Positions 34,228 through 43,305 of a DNA stretch of 64,000 bases are shown here, piece by piece. Position 1 is the first letter of the stretch. Every line of letters starts with the position of its first letter. Source of the stretch: Thermosyntropha sp. (GTDB taxonomy: Bacteria; Bacillota; Syntrophomonadia; Syntrophomonadales; Syntrophomonadaceae); the NCBI RefSeq assembly GCF_017656155.1, contig NZ_JACDOH010000007.1:56657-120656 (forward strand), given 5' to 3'. A program made the translations under genes and the position numbers. The notes beneath the pieces are model-generated. The model was not told where the DNA came from and did not search any database. It saw only the letters and a list, made by a program, of their open reading frames with translations.

Positions 34228-35262
34228 CTATTTAAAAAACTGTAAAACACATCCAGTTACTACCAGGTTAACCAAGGTTACAGGTATTAAGACCTTCCAA
34301 CTGAATGACATGAGATGATCCATTCGTATGCGCGGCAAAGTCCATTTAAGCCAGAAAAATACGAGCATTATAATATAAGCTTTTATCGGAAGCCAAAGCC
34401 AGGAAGGAAGCCAGGGCCCCTGCCAGCCGCCGAAGAACATAACTGCCGCCATAGCTGAAACTGCAAAAAGGTTAGTATACTCAGCCAGGAAGAACAAAGC
34501 CCATCTCATACCGCTGTATTCGGTATATGCTCCGGCGGTAAGCTCCTGTTCTGCTTCCGGCATGTCAAAAGGTCCCCGGTTAAGCTCAGCAGTCGCAGCA
34601 ATAAAATAAGTAATAAATGCCACCGGCTGTAAAAATACAAACCATACATTATTTTGAGCTGCTATTATATCTGACATCTTAAGTGATCCGGCAATCATTA
34701 TTACACCTAAAAGCGAAAAAGCCAAAGGGATTTCATAGCTTATCATCTGGGCTACTGCCCGCATGGCTCCTAAAAGAGACCATTTATTGTTGGAACCCCA
34801 GCCTGCCATCAGGAGAGCTATGGTTCCTAAGGAGCCTACTGAAATAAAATATAAAACCCCCATATTTAAATCAACTATCGCCATACCATCGCCAAAGGGT
34901 ATAACGACATAAAGCATTAAGGAAATAACTATGAATACGATAGGTGCAGTTCGAAAAATAATTTTATCCGTTTGTGAAGGTATAATATCTTCTTTGGTAA
35001 GCAACTTTATTGCATCAGCAATAGTCTGGAATATCCCCCAAGGCCCTAAACGGTTAGGCCCCAGGCGTTGCTGGATAAAGCCGGATATTTTGCGTTCCAG
35101 CCAGATTAAAATAATTATATTTACCGTAACTATAGCCGCTATGCAGATAAACTGGATTACAAGCAGAACAATGTCCGCAACTAATGGCGACATTCCCTGT
35201 TTTTCAAGCCAGGTAACAATCAAGCGGGCTAAATCAATAAAAAATGTTTCTGCTCCTCTCAT
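34228..35262 (-). CDS. nuoH: NADH-quinone oxidoreductase subunit H
   Basis: NuoH is the membrane subunit forming the quinone chamber with NuoB and NuoD. The 344 residues include WLERKISGFIQQRLGPNRLG, AVAQMISYEIPLAFSLLG and the acidic loop PFDMPEAEQELTAGAYTEYSG. ATG preceded by AAGGAGAG. Confidence 0.97.
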   Translation of the reverse strand: MRGAETFFIDLARLIVTWLEKQGMSPLVADIVLLVIQFICIAAIVTVNIIILIWLERKISGFIQQRLGPNRLGPWGIFQTIADAIKLLTKEDIIPSQTDKIIFRTAPIVFIVISLMLYVVIPFGDGMAIVDLNMGVLYFISVGSLGTIALLMAGWGSNNKWSLLGAMRAVAQMISYEIPLAFSLLGVIMIAGSLKMSDIIAAQNNVWFVFLQPVAFITYFIAATAELNRGPFDMPEAEQELTAGAYTEYSGMRWALFFLAEYTNLFAVSAMAAVMFFGGWQGPWLPSWLWLPIKAYIIMLVFFWLKWTLPRIRMDHLMSFSWKVLIPVTLVNLVVTGCVLQFFK

Positions 35263-35306
35263 ATTTGCAACTCTCCTTAACCAGTTAATATGGTCAAATA
35301 CGGTTA

Positions 35307-36407
35307 TCAGCGGTCTGCTTCCCCCAAAACCGGATCCAAAGTAGCAATATTAGCAATAAGATCCTGCAGTTTCCCTCCACGGGAAATCAAAGGCAAAACC
35401 CCTAAATTTATAAAAGAAGGTGCCCTTACATGCAAACGATAAGGCTTTTCACTGCCATCACTGACTATATAAAATCCGAGTTCCCCCTTTGAAGATTCAA
35501 TACGGTGATAAACTTCTGCTCCCTTTTCCGGTTTTATAATTCTTGGCACTTTTGCTCTTATTTCACCTTCCGGCAAATCCTGCAAAGCCTGTCGTATAAT
35601 TTTGGCACTTTCTTCTATTTCTCTTATTCTCATTAAAAAGCGATCCCAGTTGTCCCCTTTGCTTCCTATCGGAACATCAAAATCAAACCGCTCATATATG
35701 CTGTAAGGTTCTGCCTTGCGGATATCATAAGCTATTCCGCTCGCCCTTAAATTAGGACCACTTACCCCGTAAGCTATAGCCTTATCAGCAGGCAATATTC
35801 CGGTATTCTTAAGCCTGGCCTGCAGTATTTCATTGCCGGTTAAAAGGTTGTTGTATTCATCGAGCATATAAGGCAGGTCATCTAAAAAACTTTTTACTGC
35901 CGGATAAAACTCTTCCGGCAAATCTTCAGCAATTCCGCCTATACGCATATAGCTGGCAATCAATCTCTGCCCGCTCGTCATTTCAAACATATCCATTATC
36001 CGCTCCCGGTCGCGGAAGCAGTAGATTAAACCTGTTGTAGCCCCAATGTCTATGGCTAAACTGCCTATAAAAAGCATATGGGAAGCAATACGCGAAAGCT
36101 CCGCCATTATTACCCTTATGTATTCAGCTCTTTCCGGAACTGTAACCCCTAAAAGCTTTTCTACTGCCTGACAGTAACCCATAGCAGGAAGATGAGTTGC
36201 CAGGTAATCGAGCCGCGAATTATAAGGGATAAACTGCGTATAAGTACGCGATTCTGCAATCTTTTCCACCGAACGATGAACATAGCCCAGGTGAACTTTA
36301 ACATCAACTATATGTTCACCATCTAAAACAGTTTCAGCATGCAGTCCTCCGTGGGTGCTGGGATGCTGTGGCCCTACGTTTATAGTAATGAAATCAGACT
36401 CTATCAA
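35307..36407 (-). CDS. nuoD: NADH-quinone oxidoreductase subunit D
   Basis: NuoD (49-kDa type) lines the quinone pocket and derives from the large subunit of NiFe hydrogenases. The 366-residue protein has GPQHPSTHGGLHAETVLDGE and YVHRSVEKIAE; the hydrogenase-type nickel cysteines are absent, as expected. The final part HVRAPSFINLGVLPLISRGGK is normal. Start is a TTG at 36407 after AAGGGGGG. Confidence 0.96.
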   Translation of the reverse strand: MIESDFITINVGPQHPSTHGGLHAETVLDGEHIVDVKVHLGYVHRSVEKIAESRTYTQFIPYNSRLDYLATHLPAMGYCQAVEKLLGVTVPERAEYIRVIMAELSRIASHMLFIGSLAIDIGATTGLIYCFRDRERIMDMFEMTSGQRLIASYMRIGGIAEDLPEEFYPAVKSFLDDLPYMLDEYNNLLTGNEILQARLKNTGILPADKAIAYGVSGPNLRASGIAYDIRKAEPYSIYERFDFDVPIGSKGDNWDRFLMRIREIEESAKIIRQALQDLPEGEIRAKVPRIIKPEKGAEVYHRIESSKGELGFYIVSDGSEKPYRLHVRAPSFINLGVLPLISRGGKLQDLIANIATLDPVLGEADR

Positions 36408-36426
36408 CTAAAATCCCCCCTTAACT

Positions 36427-36858
36427 TTAAACTGCCTTATAATCTTTACGCAGAGGGTGTCCTTCAAAATCTTCGGGAAGAAGAATTCTCTTTAAGTCGG
36501 GATGCCCTTTAAATACTATTCCCATCAGATCATAAACTTCTCTTTCCTGAAAATCAGCCGCCGGCCATAAACATGTAAGTGAATCAATTTCCGGATTATC
36601 CCGCGGAATATCAGCTTTGACGCATACCTTTAAGTTTTCTGGAATCCTGCAGACATGATAAACCATCGTAAATTTTTCGCCATAATCCACCCCACAGAGA
36701 TTGGCAAGATAGTTAAAACCGAATTCTTTTTTTAAAAACTCCATCAAAGTAAATAAAATTTCGGATTGGGTTATAATCTCAAAAAAATCTTTTCCTTCAT
36801 TTATTTCAATTTTTCCGTCCCAATTCTTTAAAAGCCTTTCTTTCAATTCCTGGTACAA
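36427..36858 (-). CDS. nuoC: NADH-quinone oxidoreductase subunit C
   Basis: NuoC (30-kDa type) is a structural peripheral-arm subunit. The 143 residues end with the hallmark ADFQEREVYDLMGIVFKGHPDLKRILLPEDFEGHPLRKDY (for example EREVYDLMGIVFKGHP). It appears to start at a TTG (36858) after GAGGGG. A separate nuoC, not fused to nuoD. Confidence 0.95.
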   Translation of the reverse strand: MYQELKERLLKNWDGKIEINEGKDFFEIITQSEILFTLMEFLKKEFGFNYLANLCGVDYGEKFTMVYHVCRIPENLKVCVKADIPRDNPEIDSLTCLWPAADFQEREVYDLMGIVFKGHPDLKRILLPEDFEGHPLRKDYKAV

Positions 36859-36870
36859 TATTTACCCCTC

Positions 36871-37350
36871 CTATCTCTGCCCTAAAACCTTGGCCTTAAG
36901 CTCCAAAAGACCGTTAAATAATGCTTCCGGACGCGGCGGACAGCCAGGAACATAAACATCAACCGGCAAAAAGGTATCACAGCCGGGAAGAACACTGTAG
37001 CCATCCTTAAAAGGGCCTCCGCTTATTGCACAGTTCCCCATTGCCAAAACCCATTTAGGTTCAGGCATCTGGGCATAAACCCTCTGAACTACCGGTTTCA
37101 TCTTAACTGTTACCGGTCCTGCCACAATAAGGAGGTCTGCCTGTCTAGGAGAAGCCCTAAAGACTTCATACCCATAGCGTGCAATATCAAATCGGGCAGC
37201 ACCTGAAGCCATCAGTTCAATAGGACAGCAATTGCATCCGTAGGAAAGTGGCCAGAAGGAATGAGCCCTTCCCCAGTTCCATATTTTTTCTAAAGTCGTT
37301 ACGATAATATTGTTTTTTTCCAGCATTTTTACATCTTTCTCTAGTACCAT
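36871..37350 (-). CDS. nuoB: NADH-quinone oxidoreductase subunit B
   Basis: NuoB carries the terminal N2 [4Fe-4S] cluster that reduces quinone. The 159-residue protein has the tandem cysteines in [13 protein letters not shown], a further cysteine in [12 protein letters not shown] and [14 protein letters not shown] at 37350 lies inside the 3' end of nuoA (10-nt overlap) and follows GGAG. Confidence 0.97.
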   Translation of the reverse strand: MVLEKDVKMLEKNNIIVTTLEKIWNWGRAHSFWPLSYGCNCCPIELMASGAARFDIARYGYEVFRASPRQADLLIVAGPVTVKMKPVVQRVYAQMPEPKWVLAMGNCAISGGPFKDGYSVLPGCDTFLPVDVYVPGCPPRPEALFNGLLELKAKVLGQR

Positions 37351-37700
37351 TTCAAAGCTCCCTCCTTCCAGGCATAGAACAAGGCCAAGAGTAAAATAAT
37401 CAGGAAAATAATCATCTCTACAAAAGCAAAAATTCCCAACTTATTAAATTTTACCGCCCATGGGAAAAGGAAAATAGTTTCAACTTCGAATGCTAAAAAT
37501 ACCAGGGCATAGAGAAAATAATTTACTTTAAACCTAACCCATGTCCTGCCCTTGGTATCAACTCCACATTCATATGGCACTATTTTTTCCGGGTCGAATT
37601 TCGATTTTGGGCGCAGTAAAGCAGCTAAACCTAAAGCAGCCAGTGGAAAGCTTAAAGAAAGAAGAAAAAATATGCCGATAGTTGAATAATCAGTAAGCAT
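37341..37700 (-). CDS. nuoA: NADH-quinone oxidoreductase subunit A
   Basis: NuoA is a three-helix membrane subunit and the first gene of the operon. The 119 residues have [25 protein letters not shown] cytoplasmic loop (VPYECGVD) and [22 protein letters not shown] preceded by AAAGGAGG. Its promoter should lie in 37701-37857, an AT-rich stretch without a convincing -35/-10 pair. Confidence 0.96.
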   Translation of the reverse strand: MLTDYSTIGIFFLLSLSFPLAALGLAALLRPKSKFDPEKIVPYECGVDTKGRTWVRFKVNYFLYALVFLAFEVETIFLFPWAVKFNKLGIFAFVEMIIFLIILLLALFYAWKEGALKWY

Positions 37701-38019
37701 AAAAAGCCTCCTTTTTTCAATTTATTTTTCTCCTCTCAGCCCTTTCAAGTATAAGTAAAATAAATGATACAACACCAAAACTTTTAATTCTATATATTTA
37801 TTTTAAATATTAGTTAATATAATATTAAAAAAAGATTAACATTTTATTAAAATAAACAAGCCAGCCCCTGATAAAACTCCCAGGAGCCGGCTTATTAAAG
37901 CTGAAGCAACATTCTCTTTAATATTGGCCAGCATTTTTCATTCATTTATCACTTCAATATCATTTATCTACTTAATTTATATTTTAAACATAAAGAACTT
38001 ATTTTTACAAGCTTAAATA
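37701..38019. other. intergenic region between nuoA and the response regulator
   Basis: About 320 nt without a gene. It holds the terminator of the two-component operon (37858-37893) and, to its left, AT-rich sequence that must contain the nuo promoter. No other structure seen. Confidence 0.6.
37858..37893 (-). terminator. terminator after the two-component genes
   Basis: On the minus strand AAGCCGGCTCCTG pairs with CAGGGGCTGGCTT through 13 positions, two of them G-U wobbles, and is followed by GTTTATTTT. On the plus strand the same positions are mismatches, so the hairpin favours leftward transcription. Confidence 0.75.
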
Positions 38020-38802
38020 TTATTCCAATTCCAAAATAATACAGTCGCGATTCTCCGCCACATTGGCCTGCACCTGGTTTATTTTCAGTTTTATATCTAA
38101 AACCTCTTTTAGCACGTTTTCCAGCTCAGCTCCTTTTTCTGCATAAAAAATCCGGCGCAAATACTCTACAAGGCGGATATTTTTACTGTTAGATATAACA
38201 CTTTGTTCCAATATCGTTAAAACTTCCAGAGCTCTAATCTCTATCTGCCCCCGGGTTATAAAAACCTGTACATCACGCGGGCCTTTTCCGGTAGTTGATT
38301 TCATAAAATAGGCCACTGCTGTTTTTACCTTTTTTTCCATTTCCATTCTTTCTTTTCTTTCCATTAAAAGCAGCTTATCGGCTGTTTGCTGTTTAAATTG
38401 ATTTCGAAAATATTCTTCTGCTATTTTTTCCATAGTTTCTAAAAGTCCATAAGGATCAACAGGTTTAACTATGTATTTCACAATTCCTATATCAACAGCC
38501 TGAAGAATAGTTTCACTATCAGATAAAGCAGAAGCAATAATAAAGGCACATCTGCCACCTTCTTCTTTAATCCTTCGGCACATAGTAAGCCCATCCATTA
38601 CAGGCATTCTTAAATCTACCAGTGCTATATCCGGCTGATGAATCTTAGCAAGCTTTAAACCCTCCTCCCCATTACAAGCAACAAAAAGCTTACCCACTCG
38701 CTTTTTGAGGAAAAAACTCAACTCATCTCTTGTAAATTCTTCATCTTCTACATATAAAACTTTAAGCTGGGATAAGAGTGAGTTTTCTTTTTTACTTCCC
38801 AT
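38020..38802 (-). CDS. response regulator: receiver fused to DUF2294/MpsC-like domain
   Basis: A 260-residue response regulator without a recognisable DNA-binding domain. The receiver (about 12-125) has acidic pocket VEDEE, phospho-acceptor Asp63 in ALVDLRMPVMDG and the Lys in IVKPVD. A coiled linker (KLLLMERKERMEMEKKVK) follows. The last 100 residues (STTGKGPRDVQVFI, then LTILEQSV.., LRRIFYAEKGAELENVL and INQVQANVAENRDCIILELE) match the DUF2294 (MpsC) pattern as I know it, a domain otherwise mostly seen as a stand-alone protein. Start chosen at ATG 38802, whose GGAGGGG lies in the end of the kinase gene. The output could be protein or ligand binding rather than transcription. Confidence 0.8.
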   Translation of the reverse strand: MGSKKENSLLSQLKVLYVEDEEFTRDELSFFLKKRVGKLFVACNGEEGLKLAKIHQPDIALVDLRMPVMDGLTMCRRIKEEGGRCAFIIASALSDSETILQAVDIGIVKYIVKPVDPYGLLETMEKIAEEYFRNQFKQQTADKLLLMERKERMEMEKKVKTAVAYFMKSTTGKGPRDVQVFITRGQIEIRALEVLTILEQSVISNSKNIRLVEYLRRIFYAEKGAELENVLKEVLDIKLKINQVQANVAENRDCIILELE

Positions 38803-38803
38803 C

Positions 38804-40699
38804 TTAATCCCCTCCTGCAACTGGAACTGCTAACCTCATACATACTCCCTGTTCCGTGTTATGCCAGTCGATTTTTCCACCCATATTTTGTTCAATTATA
38901 GTCCTGGTTATATAAAGCCCTAAACCGGTGCCTTTATTTTTTTCCTTGGTAGTAAAATATATTTCAAAAATCTTATCCCCAATTTTTTCATCAATTCCAC
39001 CGCCGTTGTCTTCAATTTCCAAAACAGCCGTTTCAGCCTCTTTGTAAATTCTGATAATAATCTTTCCATCCTGCCGGAAGCTGTTTTTCAAAACTTCAAA
39101 AGAATTATTAACTACATTAAAAACTGCCTGAGCATACTGATTAGGATAACCGTAAGCACATATCATTTCGATTTGTTCAAACTCTATTGTAATATTATTA
39201 AATCTAAGGTTTTCCTCCATTAAATCCAGGACAGAAACTACCGCCTCGTAAATGTAGAAAACTTCTTTCTGGCTGTGCGGGCTTAAAAAATCCCTGAAAT
39301 CTTCAATAGTATCTGATAAAGCAGTAATAAGCCTCCTGGCTTTTTCTAAAGAAATTGCCATAAAATCAGGAGTCAGTTCATGGTTTTGATAAGCATCCTC
39401 TAAATTAGTTAAAACTAAGCCTAAATTATTAAGCGGCTGTCTCCACTGATGAGCAATATTTGCCATCATTTCTCCCATAGCTGCTAATCGTGCCTGATGA
39501 ATAATAAGGGCTTCTTTTTGTTTGTTTTCTTCAAGTTGTCTTTCAAAAGCAATTTTAAGTTCGTTCATGGTGTGTCTGGCAGTCATATAAACGGTCAAAA
39601 CAAACAAAGATAATATTACCAAAACCAGAGTAAAAATATTCACTACCTTTTGCCTTTGAATTTGGCGGGCATTCTGGATAGTTTCATAATCAAATATTAA
39701 ATCTTTTATATTAATTTCATTCTTAACCAAACCTAAACTGTGCAAAGCCTCGGACATCTGCTTCCAACGATAGGGATTAATATTTCCTATCTGTACAACT
39801 GGATAAAGGGTAAAGTTTATAACCTGTTTGGCTTGAAAGAGATTAAAATCCAATATTTCCTGCTTATTTTCGGCTAAAGGATAATATTTGTTAACAATAT
39901 AGAAACTGGTTTCTTCAGGATGAGTTAAAGCATATTCCCATCCCTTTAAACTGGCTCTGCGAAATTTTTCAACTAATTCAGGATTGGTCAAAGCCAAACT
40001 CCGGCGGGTAAAAAGGGAATCACCATAAAAATCTATACCATAATCTATAGGCCTTATTTTCTTTAATTCCACTCCTTTTTTCCCCGCATAATATGAAATC
40101 GTCCCCAAGTAGCCCGGGATTACATCAAACCTGCCTGAAGTCAAATCTTCCACCCGAAAATTTCCTAATCTTTCGCAAAAAGGAAATTTTTCAGGGTTTA
40201 TTCCTTCCCTCAATAATAACGTCTGCAGTTCTATATCCAAAAGGTCATCTTTTCTGCGGGCAATTTTAAGCTTTGCCAAATCAGCCGGTGAATTATAAGG
40301 TGTATTTTTCAGCATAAAAAACTCGGTAGGACTGCGCTGAAAAACGGATGATATTATTATCAAATCTTTCTTTTTATCTCCGGCAATTAAAATATCCATA
40401 GCTCCGATGCCAAAATCAGCCCTCCCGGAAGCTACTTCTTCAGGGGCATTTAAAAGCGTGCCATCCGGGGTAAAAGCTGATTTTATTTCTACATCTAGGC
40501 CTTCATCAGCATAGTAACCTAAAGACTGTGCCATATAATACCCTGCAAATTGAAACTGATGCTGCCATCTAAGCTGTAGGATAACCTTTTCCATCTCTTT
40601 GGCATCTGCCCTGAACGGTATTGCCAGTAAAACCGTAATTGTTACAATAAAACAGCTATAAATCTTCATTCTGTTTTTATATTTTCTATTATATCTCAT
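38804..40699 (-). CDS. sensor histidine kinase with NMT1/THI5-like binding domain
   Basis: A 631-residue membrane kinase. After a signal-anchor (about 12-30) comes an extracytoplasmic NMT1/THI5-type periplasmic-binding domain (about 38-335: VILQLRWQHQFQFAGYYMAQ, GRADFGIGAMD, GYLGTISYY). Homologues bind pyrimidine precursors such as hydroxymethylpyrimidine, or related small molecules. A TM helix (352-372), a coiled linker and the kinase core follow: H-box MANIAHQWRQPLNNL (His417), N-box NVVNNSFEVL, G1 IEDNGGGI and G2 GTGLGLYITR. It overlaps the Shine-Dalgarno region of the response regulator. Divergent from purine transport and oxidation genes, which suggests the ligand may be a nucleobase; this is inference. 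Confidence 0.88.
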   Translation of the reverse strand: MRYNRKYKNRMKIYSCFIVTITVLLAIPFRADAKEMEKVILQLRWQHQFQFAGYYMAQSLGYYADEGLDVEIKSAFTPDGTLLNAPEEVASGRADFGIGAMDILIAGDKKKDLIIISSVFQRSPTEFFMLKNTPYNSPADLAKLKIARRKDDLLDIELQTLLLREGINPEKFPFCERLGNFRVEDLTSGRFDVIPGYLGTISYYAGKKGVELKKIRPIDYGIDFYGDSLFTRRSLALTNPELVEKFRRASLKGWEYALTHPEETSFYIVNKYYPLAENKQEILDFNLFQAKQVINFTLYPVVQIGNINPYRWKQMSEALHSLGLVKNEINIKDLIFDYETIQNARQIQRQKVVNIFTLVLVILSLFVLTVYMTARHTMNELKIAFERQLEENKQKEALIIHQARLAAMGEMMANIAHQWRQPLNNLGLVLTNLEDAYQNHELTPDFMAISLEKARRLITALSDTIEDFRDFLSPHSQKEVFYIYEAVVSVLDLMEENLRFNNITIEFEQIEMICAYGYPNQYAQAVFNVVNNSFEVLKNSFRQDGKIIIRIYKEAETAVLEIEDNGGGIDEKIGDKIFEIYFTTKEKNKGTGLGLYITRTIIEQNMGGKIDWHNTEQGVCMRLAVPVAGGD

Positions 40700-40837
40700 C
40701 TTTCTTCCCTGAGTTTTTCATTTTGTCTTAAATTTTATTATTTTCGACAATATTGTCAATAAATTTTAAAATATTCAACAAATTAATTTTATCTCTTGTA
40801 AATTTTGATAAACTGTGTTATTAATATAAATAACTAC

Positions 40838-41000
40838 AAGTAAATTAAACACAGATGGGCTGAAAATCCTTAAGATAAGCAGCTCATAGTGTATATATTT
40901 CATACATAATATTGCTGGTAATGTTTAAGAGAACATAAGTTCGGCTTTAAACAGGCCAGCTTTAAGGAGATGTTCCTCCTTGAAGCTGGCCTGTATTTTT
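40838..41000 (+). promoter_or_regulatory. structured 5' leader of the permease operon, candidate riboswitch or attenuator
   Basis: The 389-nt gap between divergent genes contains, on the plus strand, successive hairpins: TGGGCTG/CAGCTCA near 40856-40886 (one G-U), TGTAT/ATACA near 40891-40907, GAAC-ATAA-GTTC near 40931-40942, then a strong terminator (40951-41000). No gene on the plus strand ends before that terminator, so a transcript stopped there would have to be a leader or small RNA. I do not see the purine riboswitch signature or other consensus I know. The promoter is uncertain. Confidence 0.5.
40951..41000 (+). terminator. strong intrinsic terminator ahead of the permease gene
   Basis: ACAGGCCAGCTT (40951-40962) with the AAGGAG extension pairs with CTCCTT and AAGCTGGCCTGT (through 40994), giving a stem of about 18 bp followed by ATTTTTT. 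It lies about 90 nt upstream of the permease ATG. Confidence 0.9.
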
Positions 41001-41088
41001 TGCAGATAAAAATAAAAGGAGGGAGATATACAAAACTAAAAGCAGGTTAAATCAAGCAAAAAACTATAAATTTAAAGGAGGTTTTACT

Positions 41089-42441
41089 ATGACCAATGTC
41101 CACACCCTTAGCGATCAGGAACTTATTTACAAGCTGGATGGTAAACCATCTTTGGGAGTTGCCATACCTCTGGGTATGCAGCATGTCCTTGCCATGTTTA
41201 TTGGTAACATTGCGCCTATAATAATCATCACCAACCTCTTAGGCATACCTCAGGAACAAAAAGTAATAATGCTGCAGTGTGCTATGATATTTGCTGGATT
41301 AGTTACCCTCGTGCAAATTTACCCCATCGGCCCGGTCGGAGCTAGACTTCCCATTGTAGTCGGTACTAGTTTTGCTTTTGTTCCCTCAGCAATAGCTATC
41401 GGTAAAGCATATGGAATCGCTGCCATTCTAGGAGCCTCACTCTTAGGAAGTTTGGCTGCAGTTTTAGTCGGCATTTTCATTAAACAGCTGCGCCGCTTTT
41501 TCCCACCTTTGGTTACAGGCACAGTCCTTATTGCCATCGGACTTTCTCTCATGCCGGTCGGAGTCAACTATTTTGCTGGCGGAGTAGGCAAACCTGATTA
41601 CGGCTCTCCTGAAAACCTGATGCTCGGATTTATCGTTCTCATCACCGTTATCCTATTACAGAGATTTACCAAAGGTATCCTCAATGTAGCTGCTATTCTA
41701 ATCGCTCTGGTCGTAGGATATTTAATTGCCATACCTATGGGCAAAGTCGATTTCAGCGTAGTAGCGCAAGCAGGCTGGCTCAGTTTTCCCCGTCCATTAA
41801 TGTTCGGCCTTGAATTCCATTGGGATGCTATAATAAAATTTGCAATCGTTTATCTCATCGTGTCTCTTGAAATTATCGGAAACCTTTCAGCTATAACCCT
41901 GGTAGCAGAAAACCGTGAAGCTACCGAAAGAGAAATGGGAGGAGCAATAATTGCTGATGCTTTAGGGAGCGCTTTAGCCGCTATTTTTAATATAATGCCT
42001 CTTAACTCTTATGGACAAAATGCAGGCATAATAGCTTTTACCCGCGTAGTAAACCGCTTTTGTGTAGCAACAGGCGCCATCTTCCTTATACTGGCAGGTA
42101 TTATTCCCAAAGTAGGTGCAGTAGTTGCTGCTATGCCTTCAAGTGTATTAGGCGGTGCAGTAATAGTTGTATTCGCTATGATTACGATAACCGGAATGAA
42201 GATGATTGCTACTGCTGGCCTTACTCAGCGTAATACTACGATTTTAGCAATCGCATTCGGTGTAGGTTTAAGTTTCAGCTTTGTTCCTGCTGCTCTAGAA
42301 CATATGCCGGCTGTATTAAAAGCTTTTCTGGAAGATGGGGTTGTAGCCGCCGGAATCCTGGCCTTAGTCTTCAATGTAATCTTCCCGGAAGATAAAGAAG
42401 AAAATTTAGCGGCTGAAGAAACTGCTGAAATAGCCCATTAG
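41089..42441 (+). CDS. NCS2-family nucleobase permease (xanthine/uracil type)
   Basis: A 450-residue, 14-helix nucleobase:cation symporter. NCS2 motifs seen are SLGVAIPLGMQHVLAMFIGN in TM1, the substrate-site region in ARLPIVVGTSFAFVPSAIAIG, LEIIGNLSAITLVAENREAT with a glutamate in TM8, and MPLNSYGQNAGIIAFTRV before TM10, then SSVLGGAVIVVFAMI. The xanthine/uric acid branch is more likely than uracil because of the neighbouring molybdenum hydroxylase. ATG after AAAGGAGG. First gene of a four-gene operon; expression may be controlled by the leader upstream. Confidence 0.9.
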   Translation: MTNVHTLSDQELIYKLDGKPSLGVAIPLGMQHVLAMFIGNIAPIIIITNLLGIPQEQKVIMLQCAMIFAGLVTLVQIYPIGPVGARLPIVVGTSFAFVPSAIAIGKAYGIAAILGASLLGSLAAVLVGIFIKQLRRFFPPLVTGTVLIAIGLSLMPVGVNYFAGGVGKPDYGSPENLMLGFIVLITVILLQRFTKGILNVAAILIALVVGYLIAIPMGKVDFSVVAQAGWLSFPRPLMFGLEFHWDAIIKFAIVYLIVSLEIIGNLSAITLVAENREATEREMGGAIIADALGSALAAIFNIMPLNSYGQNAGIIAFTRVVNRFCVATGAIFLILAGIIPKVGAVVAAMPSSVLGGAVIVVFAMITITGMKMIATAGLTQRNTTILAIAFGVGLSFSFVPAALEHMPAVLKAFLEDGVVAAGILALVFNVIFPEDKEENLAAEETAEIAH

Positions 42442-42474
42442 TTATATATCAAAATTATTGAAAGGGGTGATACC

Positions 42475-43305
42475 TTGCTCAACATCAAAGAATATGTAGC
42501 ACCAACTTCACTGGAAGAAGCTTATCAATATCTGGTATCTCAAAAAGGGGCTACTCTACTGGGTGGATGCGCCTATTTAAATTTAGGCACCCGCACCATC
42601 CCCTTAGCTATCGATCTTTCAAAAGCAGGGCTTTCTTTTATAAAAGAAGAGAATGACTACATAGAAATTGGGGCTATGACAACATTTGGCGATATTGAAC
42701 AATCAAAGGTTTTAGCACATTATTTCAATAATATATTGGCCCTGTCCGTCAGCGACATAGTAGGAGTTCAACTTCGCAATCTGGTAACCGTGGGCGGAAC
42801 TGTCTACTCCCGCTACGGTTTCTCCGATTTCATTACTGCTCTACATGCTCTGGACACCAAAGTTAAACTATATAAACAGGGAATATTTGACCTGGAATAT
42901 TTCCTGGAAAAGGGATCTAAAGAGCCTGATATACTGGAAAAAGTCATCATAAAAAAAGACAATCGCAAAGCGGTGTTTAAAGCTATGCGCAACTCACATG
43001 GTGACTATGCCATCTTAAATCTGGCAGCAGCTCAAATCGGTGATAAGTTCAGAATAGTAGTAGGTGCCAGACCGGGAAGAGCTGCTTTGGCCTACCAAAC
43101 CATGGAATATCTTAATAAAGAATATCTGAAAAACCAAGAATTTACATCATCTGCCTTAAAGCAGGCAGGAGAAATTCTGTCCGAAGAATTAAGCTTTGGC
43201 AGCAATGGAAGGGGAAGCAGCGAATACCGTAAAGAATTAGCAAAGGTTTTATTACGAAAAGCACTTAAGGAGGTGACTTATCTTGCAGGTCAATCTGAAA
43301 ATTAA
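42475..43305 (+). CDS. FAD-binding subunit of a xanthine dehydrogenase-type hydroxylase
   Basis: The medium subunit passes electrons from the [2Fe-2S] clusters to FAD. The 276 residues show the FAD-binding YLVSQKGATLLGGCAYLNLG opening, IEIGAMTTFGDIE and the second signature LRNLVTVGGTVYSRYGFSD, which is somewhat divergent from the common VGGNI form. The C-terminal CO-dehydrogenase-flavoprotein fold is present (SEELSFGSNGRGSSEYRKEL). Start is a TTG at 42475 after GAAAGGGGTGA. It overlaps the next gene by 23 nt. Confidence 0.88.
   Translation: MLNIKEYVAPTSLEEAYQYLVSQKGATLLGGCAYLNLGTRTIPLAIDLSKAGLSFIKEENDYIEIGAMTTFGDIEQSKVLAHYFNNILALSVSDIVGVQLRNLVTVGGTVYSRYGFSDFITALHALDTKVKLYKQGIFDLEYFLEKGSKEPDILEKVIIKKDNRKAVFKAMRNSHGDYAILNLAAAQIGDKFRIVVGARPGRAALAYQTMEYLNKEYLKNQEFTSSALKQAGEILSEELSFGSNGRGSSEYRKELAKVLLRKALKEVTYLAGQSEN

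Noticed and set aside
40838..41000. Purine (guanine/adenine/2'-dG) riboswitch before the permease
   Set aside because: The expected conserved joining sequences and loop motifs of the purine aptamer are not present; kept only as an unassigned structured leader.
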